Part shown: piece after piece, positions 18,357 to 27,927 of the stretch
Numbering within the stretch: the first letter of the stretch is position 1
Layout: the number at the start of each line of letters is the position of its first letter
NCBI RefSeq assembly: GCF_006443095.1
Contig: NZ_VFWZ01000001.1
Coordinates: 124,001-188,000 of the forward strand
Source of the DNA: Aquimarina algicola
GTDB taxonomy: Bacteria; Bacteroidota; Bacteroidia; Flavobacteriales; Flavobacteriaceae
Direction of reading: 5' to 3'
DNA length: 64,000 nt
Notes under the pieces: model-generated
Told to the model about the DNA's origin: nothing
Seen by the model: only the letters and a program-made list of their open reading frames with translations
Database searches by the model: none
Translations under genes and position numbers: made by a program

Positions 18357-18730
18357 ATGACCTCACCTTTGTGAATAGGAGATAATTGTGTCATTTCATC
18401 CTCGGTATATATACGAGATTTGATAATGAACCGAAGGCCCAAAGGTATTTCTAAAGAAAAACTAGAACCTCTGCCTTTGGTTATATCTATAGTAATTTGA
18501 GTATGTTTCCAGTATTCAAATTGATCACTAGACATATAAAAATCACAATCATGAATTTTTCCTAACCAAATATCTGTTTCATTAATCATTAACTCTCCCT
18601 TAGGAAAACACATAGGGGAGGAACCATCACAACATCCTCCGCTTTGATGGAACATCAACTCCCCATTTTCTGCTCTAAGGGTATCAATAACATTTTTGGC
18701 TTCTTGCGTTATATTTACTCTTGATATCAT
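18344..18730 (-). CDS. DUF779-family protein
   Basis: The 128-aa protein contains the Cys-rich motif FHQSGGCCDGSSPMC and the GKIHDCDFYMSSDQFEYW stretch typical of DUF779. Members are found next to aldehyde dehydrogenases and are sometimes proposed to bind metal; the biochemical role is not established. It starts 11 nt downstream of the aldehyde dehydrogenase stop, so both should be one transcript. Confidence 0.85.
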   Translation of the reverse strand: MISRVNITQEAKNVIDTLRAENGELMFHQSGGCCDGSSPMCFPKGELMINETDIWLGKIHDCDFYMSSDQFEYWKHTQITIDITKGRGSSFSLEIPLGLRFIIKSRIYTEDEMTQLSPIHKGEVIYDD

Positions 18731-18741
18731 GGAGTTGAATT

Positions 18742-20265
18742 TTAAAAGAAGCCCATTGCTTTTTTATCATAAGAGATCAACATATTTTTGGTCTGGCGAT
18801 AGTGATTTAGCATCATTTTATGAGTCTCTCTACCGATTCCAGACTTTTTATACCCTCCGAAGGGTGCATGAGCAGGATATGTATGATAACAGTTTACCCA
18901 AACGCGTCCTGATTTTACGGCTCTTGATACTTGGTATGCCTGATGTGTATCTCTGGTCCATACTCCTGCACCCAGACCATATAAGGTATCATTTGCGATT
19001 TCTATTGCTTCGGCTTCATCTTTAAAAGTTGTTACACAAGCAACAGGGCCAAAAATTTCTTCTTGAAAAACGCGCATTTTGTTATTTCCTTTGAGAAGGG
19101 TTGGTTTGATGTAGTATCCATTTTCCAGACCTTCTATATAGGCAGATTCGCCTCCTGTAAGTACTTCACAGCCTTCATCTTTTCCTATATTAATATAATT
19201 GAGGATTTTTTCATACTGATCATTAGATGCCTGAGCTCCCATCATTGTTGTTTGATCAAGAGGGTGACCAAGTTTGATGGCCTCTGTACGCTCTATCACA
19301 CGTGCTATAAATTCATCATAGATATTTTCTTGTACTAGTATTCTTGAAGGACAAGTACAAACTTCACCTTGATTCAGCGCAAACATAACTGCTCCTTCTA
19401 ATGACTTATCAAAGAAATCATCATCGGCTTTCATGACACTATCAAAGAATATATTTGGAGATTTTCCTCCTAATTCTAGTGTAACAGGAGTTATGTTTTT
19501 TGATGCATATTGCATGATAAGTTGCCCTGTTGTAGTTTCTCCCGTAAATGCTACTTTATTAATTCTAGGATTTGATGCCAAAGGTTTACCAGCTTCAACT
19601 CCAAAACCATTTACCACATTTAATACACCAGGCGGCAGAACTCCTTCAATAAGTTCCATAAGTATCATAATACCTACCGGGGTTTGCTCAGCAGGTTTTA
19701 AAACCACACAATTACCAGCCGCTAATGCCGGAGCAACTTTCCAGGCAGCCATCAATAAAGGAAAATTCCAAGGGATGATTTGCCCAACCACTCCTAACGG
19801 TTCCAGAATGTTCATAGATACCGTATTGTTATCTAATTCACTTGCCGTACCTTCTTCGGCTCTAATTACACCGGCAAAGTATCTAAAATGATCAATAGCT
19901 AATGGCAAATCAGCTGCTAGTGTTTCTCTTATTGCTTTGCCATTGTCCCAGGTTTCTGCTCTAGCTAGATTTTCTAAATTATCTTCCATAATGCTAGCGA
20001 TCTTTAAAAGACAATTACTTCTATACGCTGCAGATGAGTTATTCCATTCCGGAGCGGCTTTCCATGCAGCATCGATTGCTAATTCGATATCTTCTGCTGT
20101 CGATCTTGCTATTTTTGTAAAACTGTTTCCATCTACAGGAGAGATGTTGTCAAAATATTGTCCTTTTACCGGTACTGCCCATTTTCCTCCAATATAATTT
20201 TCATATTGGTTTTTGAAACTAGGTTTTTCCATCTTGCTTTTTGGGGAGGCTTGTGAAATGCTCAT
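18742..20265 (-). CDS. NAD-dependent aldehyde dehydrogenase (acetaldehyde dehydrogenase II type)
   Basis: The 507-aa enzyme has the full ALDH fold: the NPWNFPL-type cofactor loop (IIPWNFPL, 163-170), [16 protein letters not shown], catalytic Glu264 in LELGGK, catalytic Cys303 in GEVCTC, and the C-terminal [15 protein letters not shown]. It oxidises an aldehyde to the acid in the cytosol. Pairing with DUF779 is typical of AldB/ExaC-like acetaldehyde dehydrogenases in ethanol or aldehyde detoxification. No regulator gene lies adjacent. Confidence 0.93.
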   Translation of the reverse strand: MSISQASPKSKMEKPSFKNQYENYIGGKWAVPVKGQYFDNISPVDGNSFTKIARSTAEDIELAIDAAWKAAPEWNNSSAAYRSNCLLKIASIMEDNLENLARAETWDNGKAIRETLAADLPLAIDHFRYFAGVIRAEEGTASELDNNTVSMNILEPLGVVGQIIPWNFPLLMAAWKVAPALAAGNCVVLKPAEQTPVGIMILMELIEGVLPPGVLNVVNGFGVEAGKPLASNPRINKVAFTGETTTGQLIMQYASKNITPVTLELGGKSPNIFFDSVMKADDDFFDKSLEGAVMFALNQGEVCTCPSRILVQENIYDEFIARVIERTEAIKLGHPLDQTTMMGAQASNDQYEKILNYINIGKDEGCEVLTGGESAYIEGLENGYYIKPTLLKGNNKMRVFQEEIFGPVACVTTFKDEAEAIEIANDTLYGLGAGVWTRDTHQAYQVSRAVKSGRVWVNCYHTYPAHAPFGGYKKSGIGRETHKMMLNHYRQTKNMLISYDKKAMGFF

Positions 20266-20516
20266 AATTTTAGAATTAAGATTTTAAAAATGATTATGTG
20301 GTTTTTTGCCGAAAAGGATGTTGTGTTGACAAAAAAGGAATTATCATTAAATATACTGAATTTTCATCATTTTTTTAACTAAAACTTGTTAAGATTCGTA
20401 TTGTAAAACATAATAGTTTTGTTAAATATTTTGATGATTCTAAGATGTAATTTTGATTATCGCATTAAAAAATAGCAGTATTTTTATGATGTTTAATGAC
20501 TTTTAGAAATAGAAAT

Positions 20517-21281
20517 ATGATAAATATTGACCTTAGAGATAAAACCATATTACTTACAGGAGCTTCTAATGGAATTGGCAAAGTTGTGGCTGAGTTTTTA
20601 TTGCAGATGGGAGCGAGGTTGGCAGTACATTACAATACAAATAAAATATCAGCAAATGCCTTGGTAAATCAGTATCCCGATACTAAGTCAATGACATTTA
20701 AAGCTGATTTATCTATAGAAAATGAAGTATATCAACTTTTTGAAGATGTGATCAATCACTTTGGCAAAATTGATGTGATGATACTTAATGCAGGTATTTT
20801 TTTACAACATTCTACGCAACAAGATACTAGAAGCTGGTTTTCTATATGGAAAGATACTATGAACGTTAATTTAAATGCGGTAGGCTTACTAACCAAGCTA
20901 GGAATAGATCATTTCATTCCGAATAAAGGAGGTCGATTTATTTATGTGGCTAGTCGAGCAGTTTTTAGAGGAGAAACTGAAGAATATCTATCGTATGCAG
21001 CATCAAAAGGCGGTATCGTATCGTTAGCACGAAGTGTAGCAAGATCATTTGGAAAACAAAATATCAAATCTTTTATTATCGCTCCGGGATTTATACATAC
21101 ACAAATGGCAGAAAACTTTATTGCTGCTCATGGAGAAGATAAAGTAATGAATGAACTTGCGTTGAATGAGTTAACAAAACCAAAAGATTTAGCACCTTTA
21201 ATTGGTTTGATGTGTAGTGGGCTTATGGATCATGCTACCGGAGCTACAATAGATGTTAATGCAGGAAGTCATATTAGATAA
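20517..21281 (+). CDS. Short-chain dehydrogenase/reductase
   Basis: I chose the ATG at 20517 (MINIDLRDKT) rather than 20496 because the fold starts right there. The classic SDR features are present: TGASNGIG (14-21), NAG (91-93), and catalytic Ser146, Tyr160 and Lys164 (YAASK). It is a cytosolic NAD(P)-dependent oxidoreductase of unknown substrate. It is divergent from the aldehyde dehydrogenase with 230-250 bp between them. No functional link can be shown. Confidence 0.9.
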   Translation: MINIDLRDKTILLTGASNGIGKVVAEFLLQMGARLAVHYNTNKISANALVNQYPDTKSMTFKADLSIENEVYQLFEDVINHFGKIDVMILNAGIFLQHSTQQDTRSWFSIWKDTMNVNLNAVGLLTKLGIDHFIPNKGGRFIYVASRAVFRGETEEYLSYAASKGGIVSLARSVARSFGKQNIKSFIIAPGFIHTQMAENFIAAHGEDKVMNELALNELTKPKDLAPLIGLMCSGLMDHATGATIDVNAGSHIR

Positions 21282-21469
21282 TTTCTGGTCAGTATATTGT
21301 TGAAAATTTAATGTATTTATACGTTTAAAATTACAAACTTTTGAAAGTTAGTTTGTTGATTTGATTTTTAATTGAAACCTTAGGGAATTTGTAGTATATT
21401 TAAAATGACCAATGTATTACTCAATAAATTAAATAACAATTAAATCAACTCAAATTACTCTTAAGACCA

Positions 21470-24400
21470 ATGAAAAAAAATCTTACACTTTTATTAGTGA
21501 TGCTATGCATTGCTTTTAATCCAATTCTTGCACAACAAAATAATGTGAACCTTGCTAATGATTATCTAGACCTAAAAGGCGAAGTCATTTTTAGCTTTAA
21601 ACTGAATGATAAAGCTCAATTACCATTAATCACAAAAGAATTTGCTATTGTTGACTTCGATACAAATCAAAATATGGTTAAAGTAATGGCTACAAAAAGT
21701 CAATTTACTTCGTTTTTACAAAAAAAGATTCCATTTACGATCGCTTCAGAAGATAATATTATAGGATATCGAACCATGACTTCTGACCTTCATACAAAAG
21801 CAGTTACATTTCCTCTTACCGCATATCCGACATATGATGATTATGAAAATATGATGAATGATTTTGCTGCAACTCACCCTACGCTTTGTAAAGTTGAAAA
21901 TATAGGAACCACAACAGAAGGTGATAAATCATTATTGTTTGTAAAACTATCTAATAATGTTGCTCTTGATGAGCAAGAGCCAAGGGTCATGTATACTTCT
22001 TCTATGCATGGAGATGAAATAGCAGGGTATCCTATGATGCTTAATCTTATTGATCTTTTGTTGAATGCTTATAAGGATAGTAGCCATCCTAGACATATTG
22101 AAATCAAAGAACTTCTTGATAATAATGAAGTTTGGATAAACCCACTAGCGAATCCTGATGGTACTTTTAGAAATAGTCCTAATAACACTTCGGTAGCAAA
22201 TGCTACGAGAGGAAATGCGAATAATGTAGATTTAAACAGAAACTATCCCGATCCTGATGATGGTCCCAATCCTGATGGAAATGCCTATCAAAAAGAAACA
22301 TTAGCTTTTATGGATTTTGCCGCGACAAAACATTTTGTATTATCTGCTAATTTTCATGGAGGGATAGAATTAGTCAATTACCCATGGGATACTTTTGCAG
22401 GAGCTCATCCTGATGAAGATTATTTTGTTCATGTCTCAGAAGAATACAGAGATTTGTGTCAGTCTAATAGTCCAACGGGGTATTTTGATGATTTGAATAA
22501 TGGGATTACGAATGGTTATGCTTGGTATGAAGTACAAGGGGGTAGACAAGACTATCAAATACATGCCCATAAAGGAAGAGAAATTACCGTAGAACTTAGT
22601 AATGCAAAAACACCACCTGCAAATCAGTTGGTAAACTATTGGAATTATAATGAAGATGCGCTCATTGCTTTTTTGAAGCAGGTAAACTATGGAATTAGAG
22701 GAGTAGTAACTGATGCAATCACAAATGAGGGGATAGAAGCCAAAATAACCATTGTTGGAAAAGAAAATTATGAGTCCTGGGTACCTACAGAACTTCCAGA
22801 AGGGGATTATTACAGACCTATAAAAGCTGGAACATATGATATTTTATTTGAAGCGGATTGTTATGAACCAGTTACTATAACCGGAGTAAATATTTCTGAT
22901 TATGATACAGTGATCAAAAATGTACAACTTACACCATTATCAGGAAGCGCTCCAACAGGTTTAATAGCTTCGGATATACAAGCTACCACTGCTACATTGA
23001 ATTGGGATAATATCATGAATGTATCTTTTGAAATTCGATATAAAGTAAAAGGAGCCTCCAATTGGTCGGTAATTACATCTGATACCAATACGGTTGATGT
23101 GTCTGGATTAATAGCTCTGAGTACTTATGAAGTACAGGTAAAAAGTAATTGTGGTTCTGGAGTAAACTCTCCTTATAGCGCTATTGTAGAATTTACTACC
23201 GTTGCTACGCAAGCTTGTACAGGTATTAATAGTTTTCCTTACAAAGAAAGTTTTGAGACAGGTTTTGGAGAATGGTCCAATGCAGATAGTAATGTTCTAG
23301 ATTGGTCAATCAATTCAGGGAGTACTCCATCTTCTTCAACGGGACCTTCTGCTGCGCAAGATGGCAACTCTTACATCTATACAGAAGCGTCATCTTCGGG
23401 GAACCCAAATAAAACAGCATTATTAAATAGTCCGTGCATAGATTTAAGTGGGATTGTTAATCCTATTTTAGAATACAACTATCATATGTATGGAACAAAT
23501 ATGGGTAGTCTTGAAGTTTTGATTAGTACTAATGATGGAGTAAGTTATACTTCAGTTTGGAGTAAAACCGGAAACCAAGGAGATGAGTGGAAAACGGCGA
23601 CTATTAATCTGTCTTCTTTTATAGGAGAAGTAATCAAACTTCAGGTTAAAGGCACTACAGGTTCTGGTTTTCGAAGTGATATAGCGATAGATAATATCGA
23701 ACTAAAATCATCTATTCCAGATACAGAAGCTCCCTCAATACCTACAAATCTTACTGTTAATTCAATTAGTGCTTCAGGAGCTAATCTGTCATGGTCAGCT
23801 GCGACAGACAATGTAGGAGTCGCAGGATATGAGGTTTTGAATGGAGCAAATAGAGTGGCAGAAGTAAATGCAAATAGTTACATCATTACAAGTCTAAATG
23901 CTAATTCAACATATTCATTTTCAGTAAAAGCTAAAGATGCAGCTGGGAATACTTCTTCTGCAAGTCAAGAAGTTACATTTACTACATTAGAGAATACAGT
24001 GGCATATTGCGATTCAAAAGGAAATAATTCAAGTTTTGAATATATAGATTATGTCAATTTGGGAGGAATATCTAATATTTCAGGTACAAATTCTGGATAT
24101 GGTAATTTTGTTAATCTGGTTGGAGCAGTTAATTATGGAACAAATACTATTGTAATAAGAGCCGGGTTTGCAAATACAGCATATAGAGAATATTGGAGTT
24201 CCTGGATAGATTATAATCAAGATGGTACTTTTGATAATTCAGAACAACTGTTTACAACTATTTCTAATGCTAATACTGATCAATCTTTTGATTTTGATGT
24301 GCCTAATACAGCAATATCGGGTGTTACAAGAATGAGAATTTCTATGAAATATGCTTCAGAGCCTTCTGCATGTGAAACTTTTTCTTTTGGGGAGGTAGAA

Positions 24401-24703
24401 GATTACTCGGTAGATATAGGAAATAGTTTTCTTGCTCAAAAATATGATGGTTATCAAACCACAAAGCCAAAGAGTATCTTCTTGTATCCTAATCCCGTAA
24501 TTGGAGGAGAATTATTTTTGGATGCAAAAGGATATAAAATTACTTCATATACTATTATAAATTACCTAGGTCAGGTCGTTGCTAAAAATCAATTAAAAGA
24601 GAATACTAGCAGTATCGATGTATCTGATTTATCAAAAGGAATCTATATGATAGAAATAGATGCTGATTTGGTCAAAAAAATAAAACGATTTAGTATTAGA
24701 TAG
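21470..24703 (+). CDS. T9SS-exported M14 zinc carboxypeptidase with FN3, GEVED and sorting domains
   Basis: The 1077-aa protein starts with a signal peptide ending in ILAQ. A propeptide-like stretch leads to an M14 carboxypeptidase domain (about 115-405) with zinc ligands His180 and Glu183 in MHGDE, a third His in FHGGIE, and catalytic Glu in EITVELSN. A regulatory-like beta domain, two fibronectin type III domains separated by a MAM/jellyroll-like module, and a GEVED domain follow. The C-terminal 75 residues (SIFLYPNPVIGG to IKRFSIR) are a type A T9SS sorting domain, so it should be exported to the surface. It is a degradative exopeptidase. Confidence 0.93.
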   Translation: MKKNLTLLLVMLCIAFNPILAQQNNVNLANDYLDLKGEVIFSFKLNDKAQLPLITKEFAIVDFDTNQNMVKVMATKSQFTSFLQKKIPFTIASEDNIIGYRTMTSDLHTKAVTFPLTAYPTYDDYENMMNDFAATHPTLCKVENIGTTTEGDKSLLFVKLSNNVALDEQEPRVMYTSSMHGDEIAGYPMMLNLIDLLLNAYKDSSHPRHIEIKELLDNNEVWINPLANPDGTFRNSPNNTSVANATRGNANNVDLNRNYPDPDDGPNPDGNAYQKETLAFMDFAATKHFVLSANFHGGIELVNYPWDTFAGAHPDEDYFVHVSEEYRDLCQSNSPTGYFDDLNNGITNGYAWYEVQGGRQDYQIHAHKGREITVELSNAKTPPANQLVNYWNYNEDALIAFLKQVNYGIRGVVTDAITNEGIEAKITIVGKENYESWVPTELPEGDYYRPIKAGTYDILFEADCYEPVTITGVNISDYDTVIKNVQLTPLSGSAPTGLIASDIQATTATLNWDNIMNVSFEIRYKVKGASNWSVITSDTNTVDVSGLIALSTYEVQVKSNCGSGVNSPYSAIVEFTTVATQACTGINSFPYKESFETGFGEWSNADSNVLDWSINSGSTPSSSTGPSAAQDGNSYIYTEASSSGNPNKTALLNSPCIDLSGIVNPILEYNYHMYGTNMGSLEVLISTNDGVSYTSVWSKTGNQGDEWKTATINLSSFIGEVIKLQVKGTTGSGFRSDIAIDNIELKSSIPDTEAPSIPTNLTVNSISASGANLSWSAATDNVGVAGYEVLNGANRVAEVNANSYIITSLNANSTYSFSVKAKDAAGNTSSASQEVTFTTLENTVAYCDSKGNNSSFEYIDYVNLGGISNISGTNSGYGNFVNLVGAVNYGTNTIVIRAGFANTAYREYWSSWIDYNQDGTFDNSEQLFTTISNANTDQSFDFDVPNTAISGVTRMRISMKYASEPSACETFSFGEVEDYSVDIGNSFLAQKYDGYQTTKPKSIFLYPNPVIGGELFLDAKGYKITSYTIINYLGQVVAKNQLKENTSSIDVSDLSKGIYMIEIDADLVKKIKRFSIR

Positions 24704-24737
24704 GTAGGATTAATTTTGTTTAAAAATAGCATTTTAG

Positions 24738-24778
24738 AATAAGGTTAGAGAGCAGGAGCTTTTTGACCTTATTTTTTT
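24738..24778 (+). terminator. Terminator of the M14 carboxypeptidase gene
   Basis: AATAAGGT (24738-24745) pairs with ACCTTATT (24766-24773), followed by a T run to 24778. It lies 35 nt after the stop codon. Confidence 0.65.
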
Positions 24779-24812
24779 AGAATAATATTCAAAATAGAAT
24801 ATGAGATAAGAG

Positions 24813-25025
24813 TTACTTTTCTTCCTTGAAATCAATAATATCTTTGATGTCTACTTCCATATAATCTGCAATTTTCTTTAATCTGGAAAAATCTTTTGCC
24901 AGATCTTTTCTTTTTACAACATAGTCCCCGGCTTGTGGACTCACACCCAAAGCCTTTGAGATACCGTAAACCGTTTTAGCTCCTTTACTACGTTTTAGGA
25001 GCTTTTTTAATTTCTTATTTGTCAT
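24813..25025 (-). CDS. Small XRE-like helix-turn-helix protein
   Basis: The ATG at 25025 (MTNKKLKKLLKRSKGAKTVY) is preferred; an in-frame ATG four codons upstream is also possible. The protein is about 70 residues, very basic at the N-terminus, with a helix-turn-helix-like part (GISKALGVSPQAGDYVVKRKDLAKDFSRLKKIADYMEV) and an acidic tail. The layout resembles small Cro/C1-type regulators. It is divergent from a small secreted protein gene with about 115 bp between, so it could regulate it; that is a guess. Confidence 0.6.
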   Translation of the reverse strand: MTNKKLKKLLKRSKGAKTVYGISKALGVSPQAGDYVVKRKDLAKDFSRLKKIADYMEVDIKDIIDFKEEK

Positions 25026-25083
25026 AAAAACAAACATACAAATTTTATTTGAATATTAAAATAAATTTTTAATAAAAAAATAT

Positions 25084-25113
25084 TTGATTATTAAAAAAAT
25101 ATATGTATATTCG
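25084..25113 (+). promoter_or_regulatory. Promoter of the small secreted protein gene
   Basis: TTG at 25084-25086, a 19-nt spacer, and TATATTCG at 25106-25113 (one mismatch to TAnnTTTG). The site lies 27 nt upstream of the ATG at 25141, a normal leader length for this phylum. Confidence 0.45.
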
Positions 25114-25140
25114 TGAACACACAAATAAAATCATCTAACT

Positions 25141-25494
25141 ATGAAAAAACTCCTCACAACACTGTTTCTGTGCGCCTTGGTTTTTAATACTTTTGGTGCA
25201 GAACTAACCCCTGAATCTGGTTGGAATAATGATAAAAAAGACAAGAAAAAAGAGAAAGCAAATAAGGCTTCTGAGAGTCGAAATATTCACTCTATCAAAA
25301 AATGGAAAATAACTGTCGAATACCTAAATGGTAATGTAATTTCAAAAACTATTGTAGTTCGCAAAAATTCTGGAGTAAGTGCAATAGATGCAGCTTTTGA
25401 AGAGGCAGAAAAATATCTCGGAAATATTAAAAATGTAAAAGAATATAGTGTATCACCTGTTCCTTCTTCTTATGTGGTTTTGGCTGGTGATTAG
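25141..25494 (+). CDS. Small exported protein of unknown function
   Basis: The 117-aa protein has a clear signal peptide (KLLTTLFLCALVFNTFGA, cleavage after residue 19 or 20). A strongly charged stretch rich in Lys/Asp/Glu follows (DKKDKKKEKANKASESR), then a small alpha/beta part with regularly spaced Val/Ile. I do not recognise a family. It has its own promoter and a strong terminator, so it is probably transcribed alone and may be abundant. Confidence 0.6.
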   Translation: MKKLLTTLFLCALVFNTFGAELTPESGWNNDKKDKKKEKANKASESRNIHSIKKWKITVEYLNGNVISKTIVVRKNSGVSAIDAAFEEAEKYLGNIKNVKEYSVSPVPSSYVVLAGD

Positions 25495-25530
25495 ATAATT
25501 TATACCCTGAACTTACCTATATGTAATGTT

Positions 25531-25567
25531 AAAAGAGAGGTGGCTATGCTTTAACCTCTCTTTTTTT
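25531..25567 (+). terminator. Terminator of the small secreted protein gene
   Basis: AAAAGAGAGGT (25531-25541) pairs with ACCTCTCTTTT (25554-25564), loop of 12 nt, followed by more T. This strong stem-loop lies 37 nt after the stop codon. Confidence 0.75.
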
Positions 25568-25587
25568 ATAGACTATTTGGCATGTTT

Positions 25588-26472
25588 TTAAAACTTAATA
25601 TTTAGATTAACCGTAGTAATTTCTATTTCGGCATATCTAGAATTTGGATCATATCCATTACGATAAGTAGCGCCAATGCTTACATTTTGTTGTTTCCCTG
25701 GATAGTAATTTAATGAAAGGCTAAGTATGGGTAAGTCTTTTTTGAGATTAGTACTGTCACCAAGAACTCTTTTATAGGTTCCATCGAATAAAAATTGAAT
25801 TGATTGTGGCATTGCCCAATATTCTACAAATAGTCTTGCGAATAAAGCAGAAAAAGTTTCAGTCTCTCCACTTGTGATTAGATCAGGAACCTCATTATAT
25901 TCGTAACCAAAATAAGGGTAGTAAACACCTTTGTAGTCTGCATTTTCGTTTTTGAATCTCCATGATACTCCTGGTAAAAAAGAATATTCAGGATCACCTA
26001 CAAATGATAATTGACCAACATATCTAGGCTCATTCTCTCCATTTAACAGATTTCTTTTGAAAGAAAAATTCGACAATAAATATGGTTTTAGCATATAGCT
26101 TTGTCCAAAATAATATTCTCCATGAACAGCAAGACTTATGATGTCTTTTTCATCAGCCTCGTTAGACGATTTGTGCCATTCTGCAACCGGATATAATAAA
26201 AGAACAGATTTTGTATGTGTTAGTAACTCTATTTCTGAAATTTTTGCTGCTATATCAATATTAAAAAAATCACTACTTGATTTATGATCTTCATATAGAC
26301 TAAAAGCAGCCGGTCTATTTTCATTCATAGATCCATCAAATGATTTTCTGATACTTATATTATTTTTTTCAAACCAGTTAGCTACTTTGTTTTGAGATGA
26401 TGAGGTTAAAGAAACTAAAAAGAAGGCTATTGTATATAAAAAGGATGAATATTTAAGCTTTGATATTGTCAT
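25588..26472 (-). CDS. Putative outer-membrane beta-barrel protein
   Basis: The 294-aa protein has a signal peptide (FLYTIAFFLVSLTSSSQ). Alternating amphipathic strands ending in aromatic residues follow (YMLKPYLLSNFSFKRNL, YKGVYYPYFGYEYNEVPD, NLNIKF at the C-terminus), consistent with a barrel of about ten to twelve strands. No family could be named. Its ATG overlaps the stop of the upstream 91-aa gene by 1 nt, so the two are translationally coupled. Confidence 0.6.
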   Translation of the reverse strand: MTISKLKYSSFLYTIAFFLVSLTSSSQNKVANWFEKNNISIRKSFDGSMNENRPAAFSLYEDHKSSSDFFNIDIAAKISEIELLTHTKSVLLLYPVAEWHKSSNEADEKDIISLAVHGEYYFGQSYMLKPYLLSNFSFKRNLLNGENEPRYVGQLSFVGDPEYSFLPGVSWRFKNENADYKGVYYPYFGYEYNEVPDLITSGETETFSALFARLFVEYWAMPQSIQFLFDGTYKRVLGDSTNLKKDLPILSLSLNYYPGKQQNVSIGATYRNGYDPNSRYAEIEITTVNLNIKF

Positions 26473-26747
26473 TACGCGTTTATTTTTTCATTTATCAATG
26501 TGCATAAATACGCTACTGATACATTATTTTTTTTTATCTCAGAGGCTAAAACTGTTTTTTCTGGCTGAAAGTTTTTTACATATCCTCTTAATGCTAAGGT
26601 CATACTAATAAGTTGTGGAGTATTCATTTTTAAAGGATTGCCTTTTAAAAGAAAAGCATTGTCAAGTTTATCAACAGGAAATCTGGAAAATTTTGAAATA
26701 AAGTCTTTAACGTCTTCAAAAACCTCAGACTTGCTTGGTTTTTTCAT
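26472..26747 (-). CDS. Small cytosolic protein of unknown function
   Basis: Starting at the ATG that gives MKKPSKSEVFEDVKDFISKF, the protein is 91 residues and mostly alpha-helical by composition, without signal peptide or Cys. An in-frame TTG 16 codons upstream gives an unlikely extension. It is coupled by a 1-nt overlap with the downstream barrel-protein gene. No recognisable domain; it could be a regulator or chaperone for its partner, but nothing shows this. Confidence 0.5.
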   Translation of the reverse strand: MKKPSKSEVFEDVKDFISKFSRFPVDKLDNAFLLKGNPLKMNTPQLISMTLALRGYVKNFQPEKTVLASEIKKNNVSVAYLCTLINEKINA

Positions 26748-26924
26748 AAAAAAATGTTTTGATTTTATAGCAGTTAAAATTAAGGATTTACCCAAGATTT
26801 TGTGACATTTTATTTCGTTAATTACTGTATTTTACAAGTGTAATTTTTAATTTGATTATATTGCTCTTTAGTTCTAATTTTTATTGTAATATTAAAGAAT
26901 AAGAACTTTTTATTGAATATCAGC

Positions 26925-27305
26925 ATGAAATTGAATCAAGTTACTGTACCTTCCTTGGATGTAAAAAAGTCTATTTCTTTTTACAAAAAACTAGGTTTAC
27001 GATTAATTGTTGAGGCGCTGCCTCATTATGCTCGTTTTGAATGCGTTGAAGGAGATTCAACATTTTCAATTCATGAGGTAGAAACGTTACCTGTTGGTGA
27101 TGGAGTATATGTATATTTTGAGACTGAAAATCTAGATGAAGAAGTTAGTCGTTTGGTTGCAGAGGGTATTCAATTTGAACACTTACCCAAAGATCAGACA
27201 TGGTTATGGAGAGAAGCACGTCTTAAAGATCCCGACCATAATCAAATTATACTTTTCTTTGCAGGAGATAACAGAAAAGATCCACCTTGGCGAATTGATG
27301 AATAA
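26925..27305 (+). CDS. VOC-superfamily (glyoxalase/bleomycin-resistance-like) protein
   Basis: I use the ATG at 26925 (MKLNQVTVPSLDVKKSISFY) instead of a TTG four codons earlier. The 126-aa protein has the VOC betaalphabetabetabeta pattern: N-terminal VPSLDVKKSISFYKKLGLRL, a second module VYFETENLDEEVSRL, and the conserved end LKDPDHNQIILF. Metal ligands of glyoxalase I are not all obvious. It is 9 nt upstream of the pentapeptide-repeat gene. Confidence 0.82.
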   Translation: MKLNQVTVPSLDVKKSISFYKKLGLRLIVEALPHYARFECVEGDSTFSIHEVETLPVGDGVYVYFETENLDEEVSRLVAEGIQFEHLPKDQTWLWREARLKDPDHNQIILFFAGDNRKDPPWRIDE

Positions 27306-27314
27306 TTCTTCTCT

Positions 27315-27884
27315 ATGAATCCTATACTATTTGATAAATCATTTGAAGATCAAGATTTTTCTAATCAAAAGTTACTAGCAAAAGAGTATGATAACTGCAC
27401 GTTTGTTAATTGTAACTTTACAAAAACGAATATGTCAGGAGTGACATTTCTAGAATGTACATTTGACACTTGTAAATTTGAATCAGTTTTGATTAAACAT
27501 ACTTCTTTACAAGAGATTGTATTCAAAGATTGCAAATTACTTGGAATCGACTTTAGTCTTTGTAATGATTTTATGTTTTCAGTAGAATTTGATCATTGTA
27601 ATTTAGACCTTACATCTTTTTTTAATTTAAAAATGAAAAATACTATATTTTCTAATTGTAGTATTAAACAGGCTGATTTTACTAAAAGTGATCTTACAAA
27701 TTCGGTGTTTAATGATTGTGATTTATATCGTTCTACTTTTCAAAATACAATATTGAATGCCGTGGATTTTAGAACGGCAAAAAATTATACCATTGATCCA
27801 GAGATAAATATGCTTAAGAAAGCAAAATTTACTTCATCTGGATTATACGGGTTGTTATCAAAATATGATATTGTTATAGAGTAG
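27315..27884 (+). CDS. Pentapeptide-repeat protein
   Basis: The 189-aa protein consists of about 25 tandem A(D/N)LXX-type pentapeptides centred on Phe or Leu, many with Cys at the turn (CTFVNCNFTKTNMSGVTFLEC). It should fold into a right-handed quadrilateral beta-helix. Related proteins mimic DNA and protect gyrase from quinolones, but most have no known function. It lies 9 nt after the VOC gene, so both are likely co-transcribed. Confidence 0.85.
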   Translation: MNPILFDKSFEDQDFSNQKLLAKEYDNCTFVNCNFTKTNMSGVTFLECTFDTCKFESVLIKHTSLQEIVFKDCKLLGIDFSLCNDFMFSVEFDHCNLDLTSFFNLKMKNTIFSNCSIKQADFTKSDLTNSVFNDCDLYRSTFQNTILNAVDFRTAKNYTIDPEINMLKKAKFTSSGLYGLLSKYDIVIE

Positions 27885-27927
27885 AAGTGGTGTTAGTATT
27901 GTTTACTTTTTTACTTTGATTTTTGAT

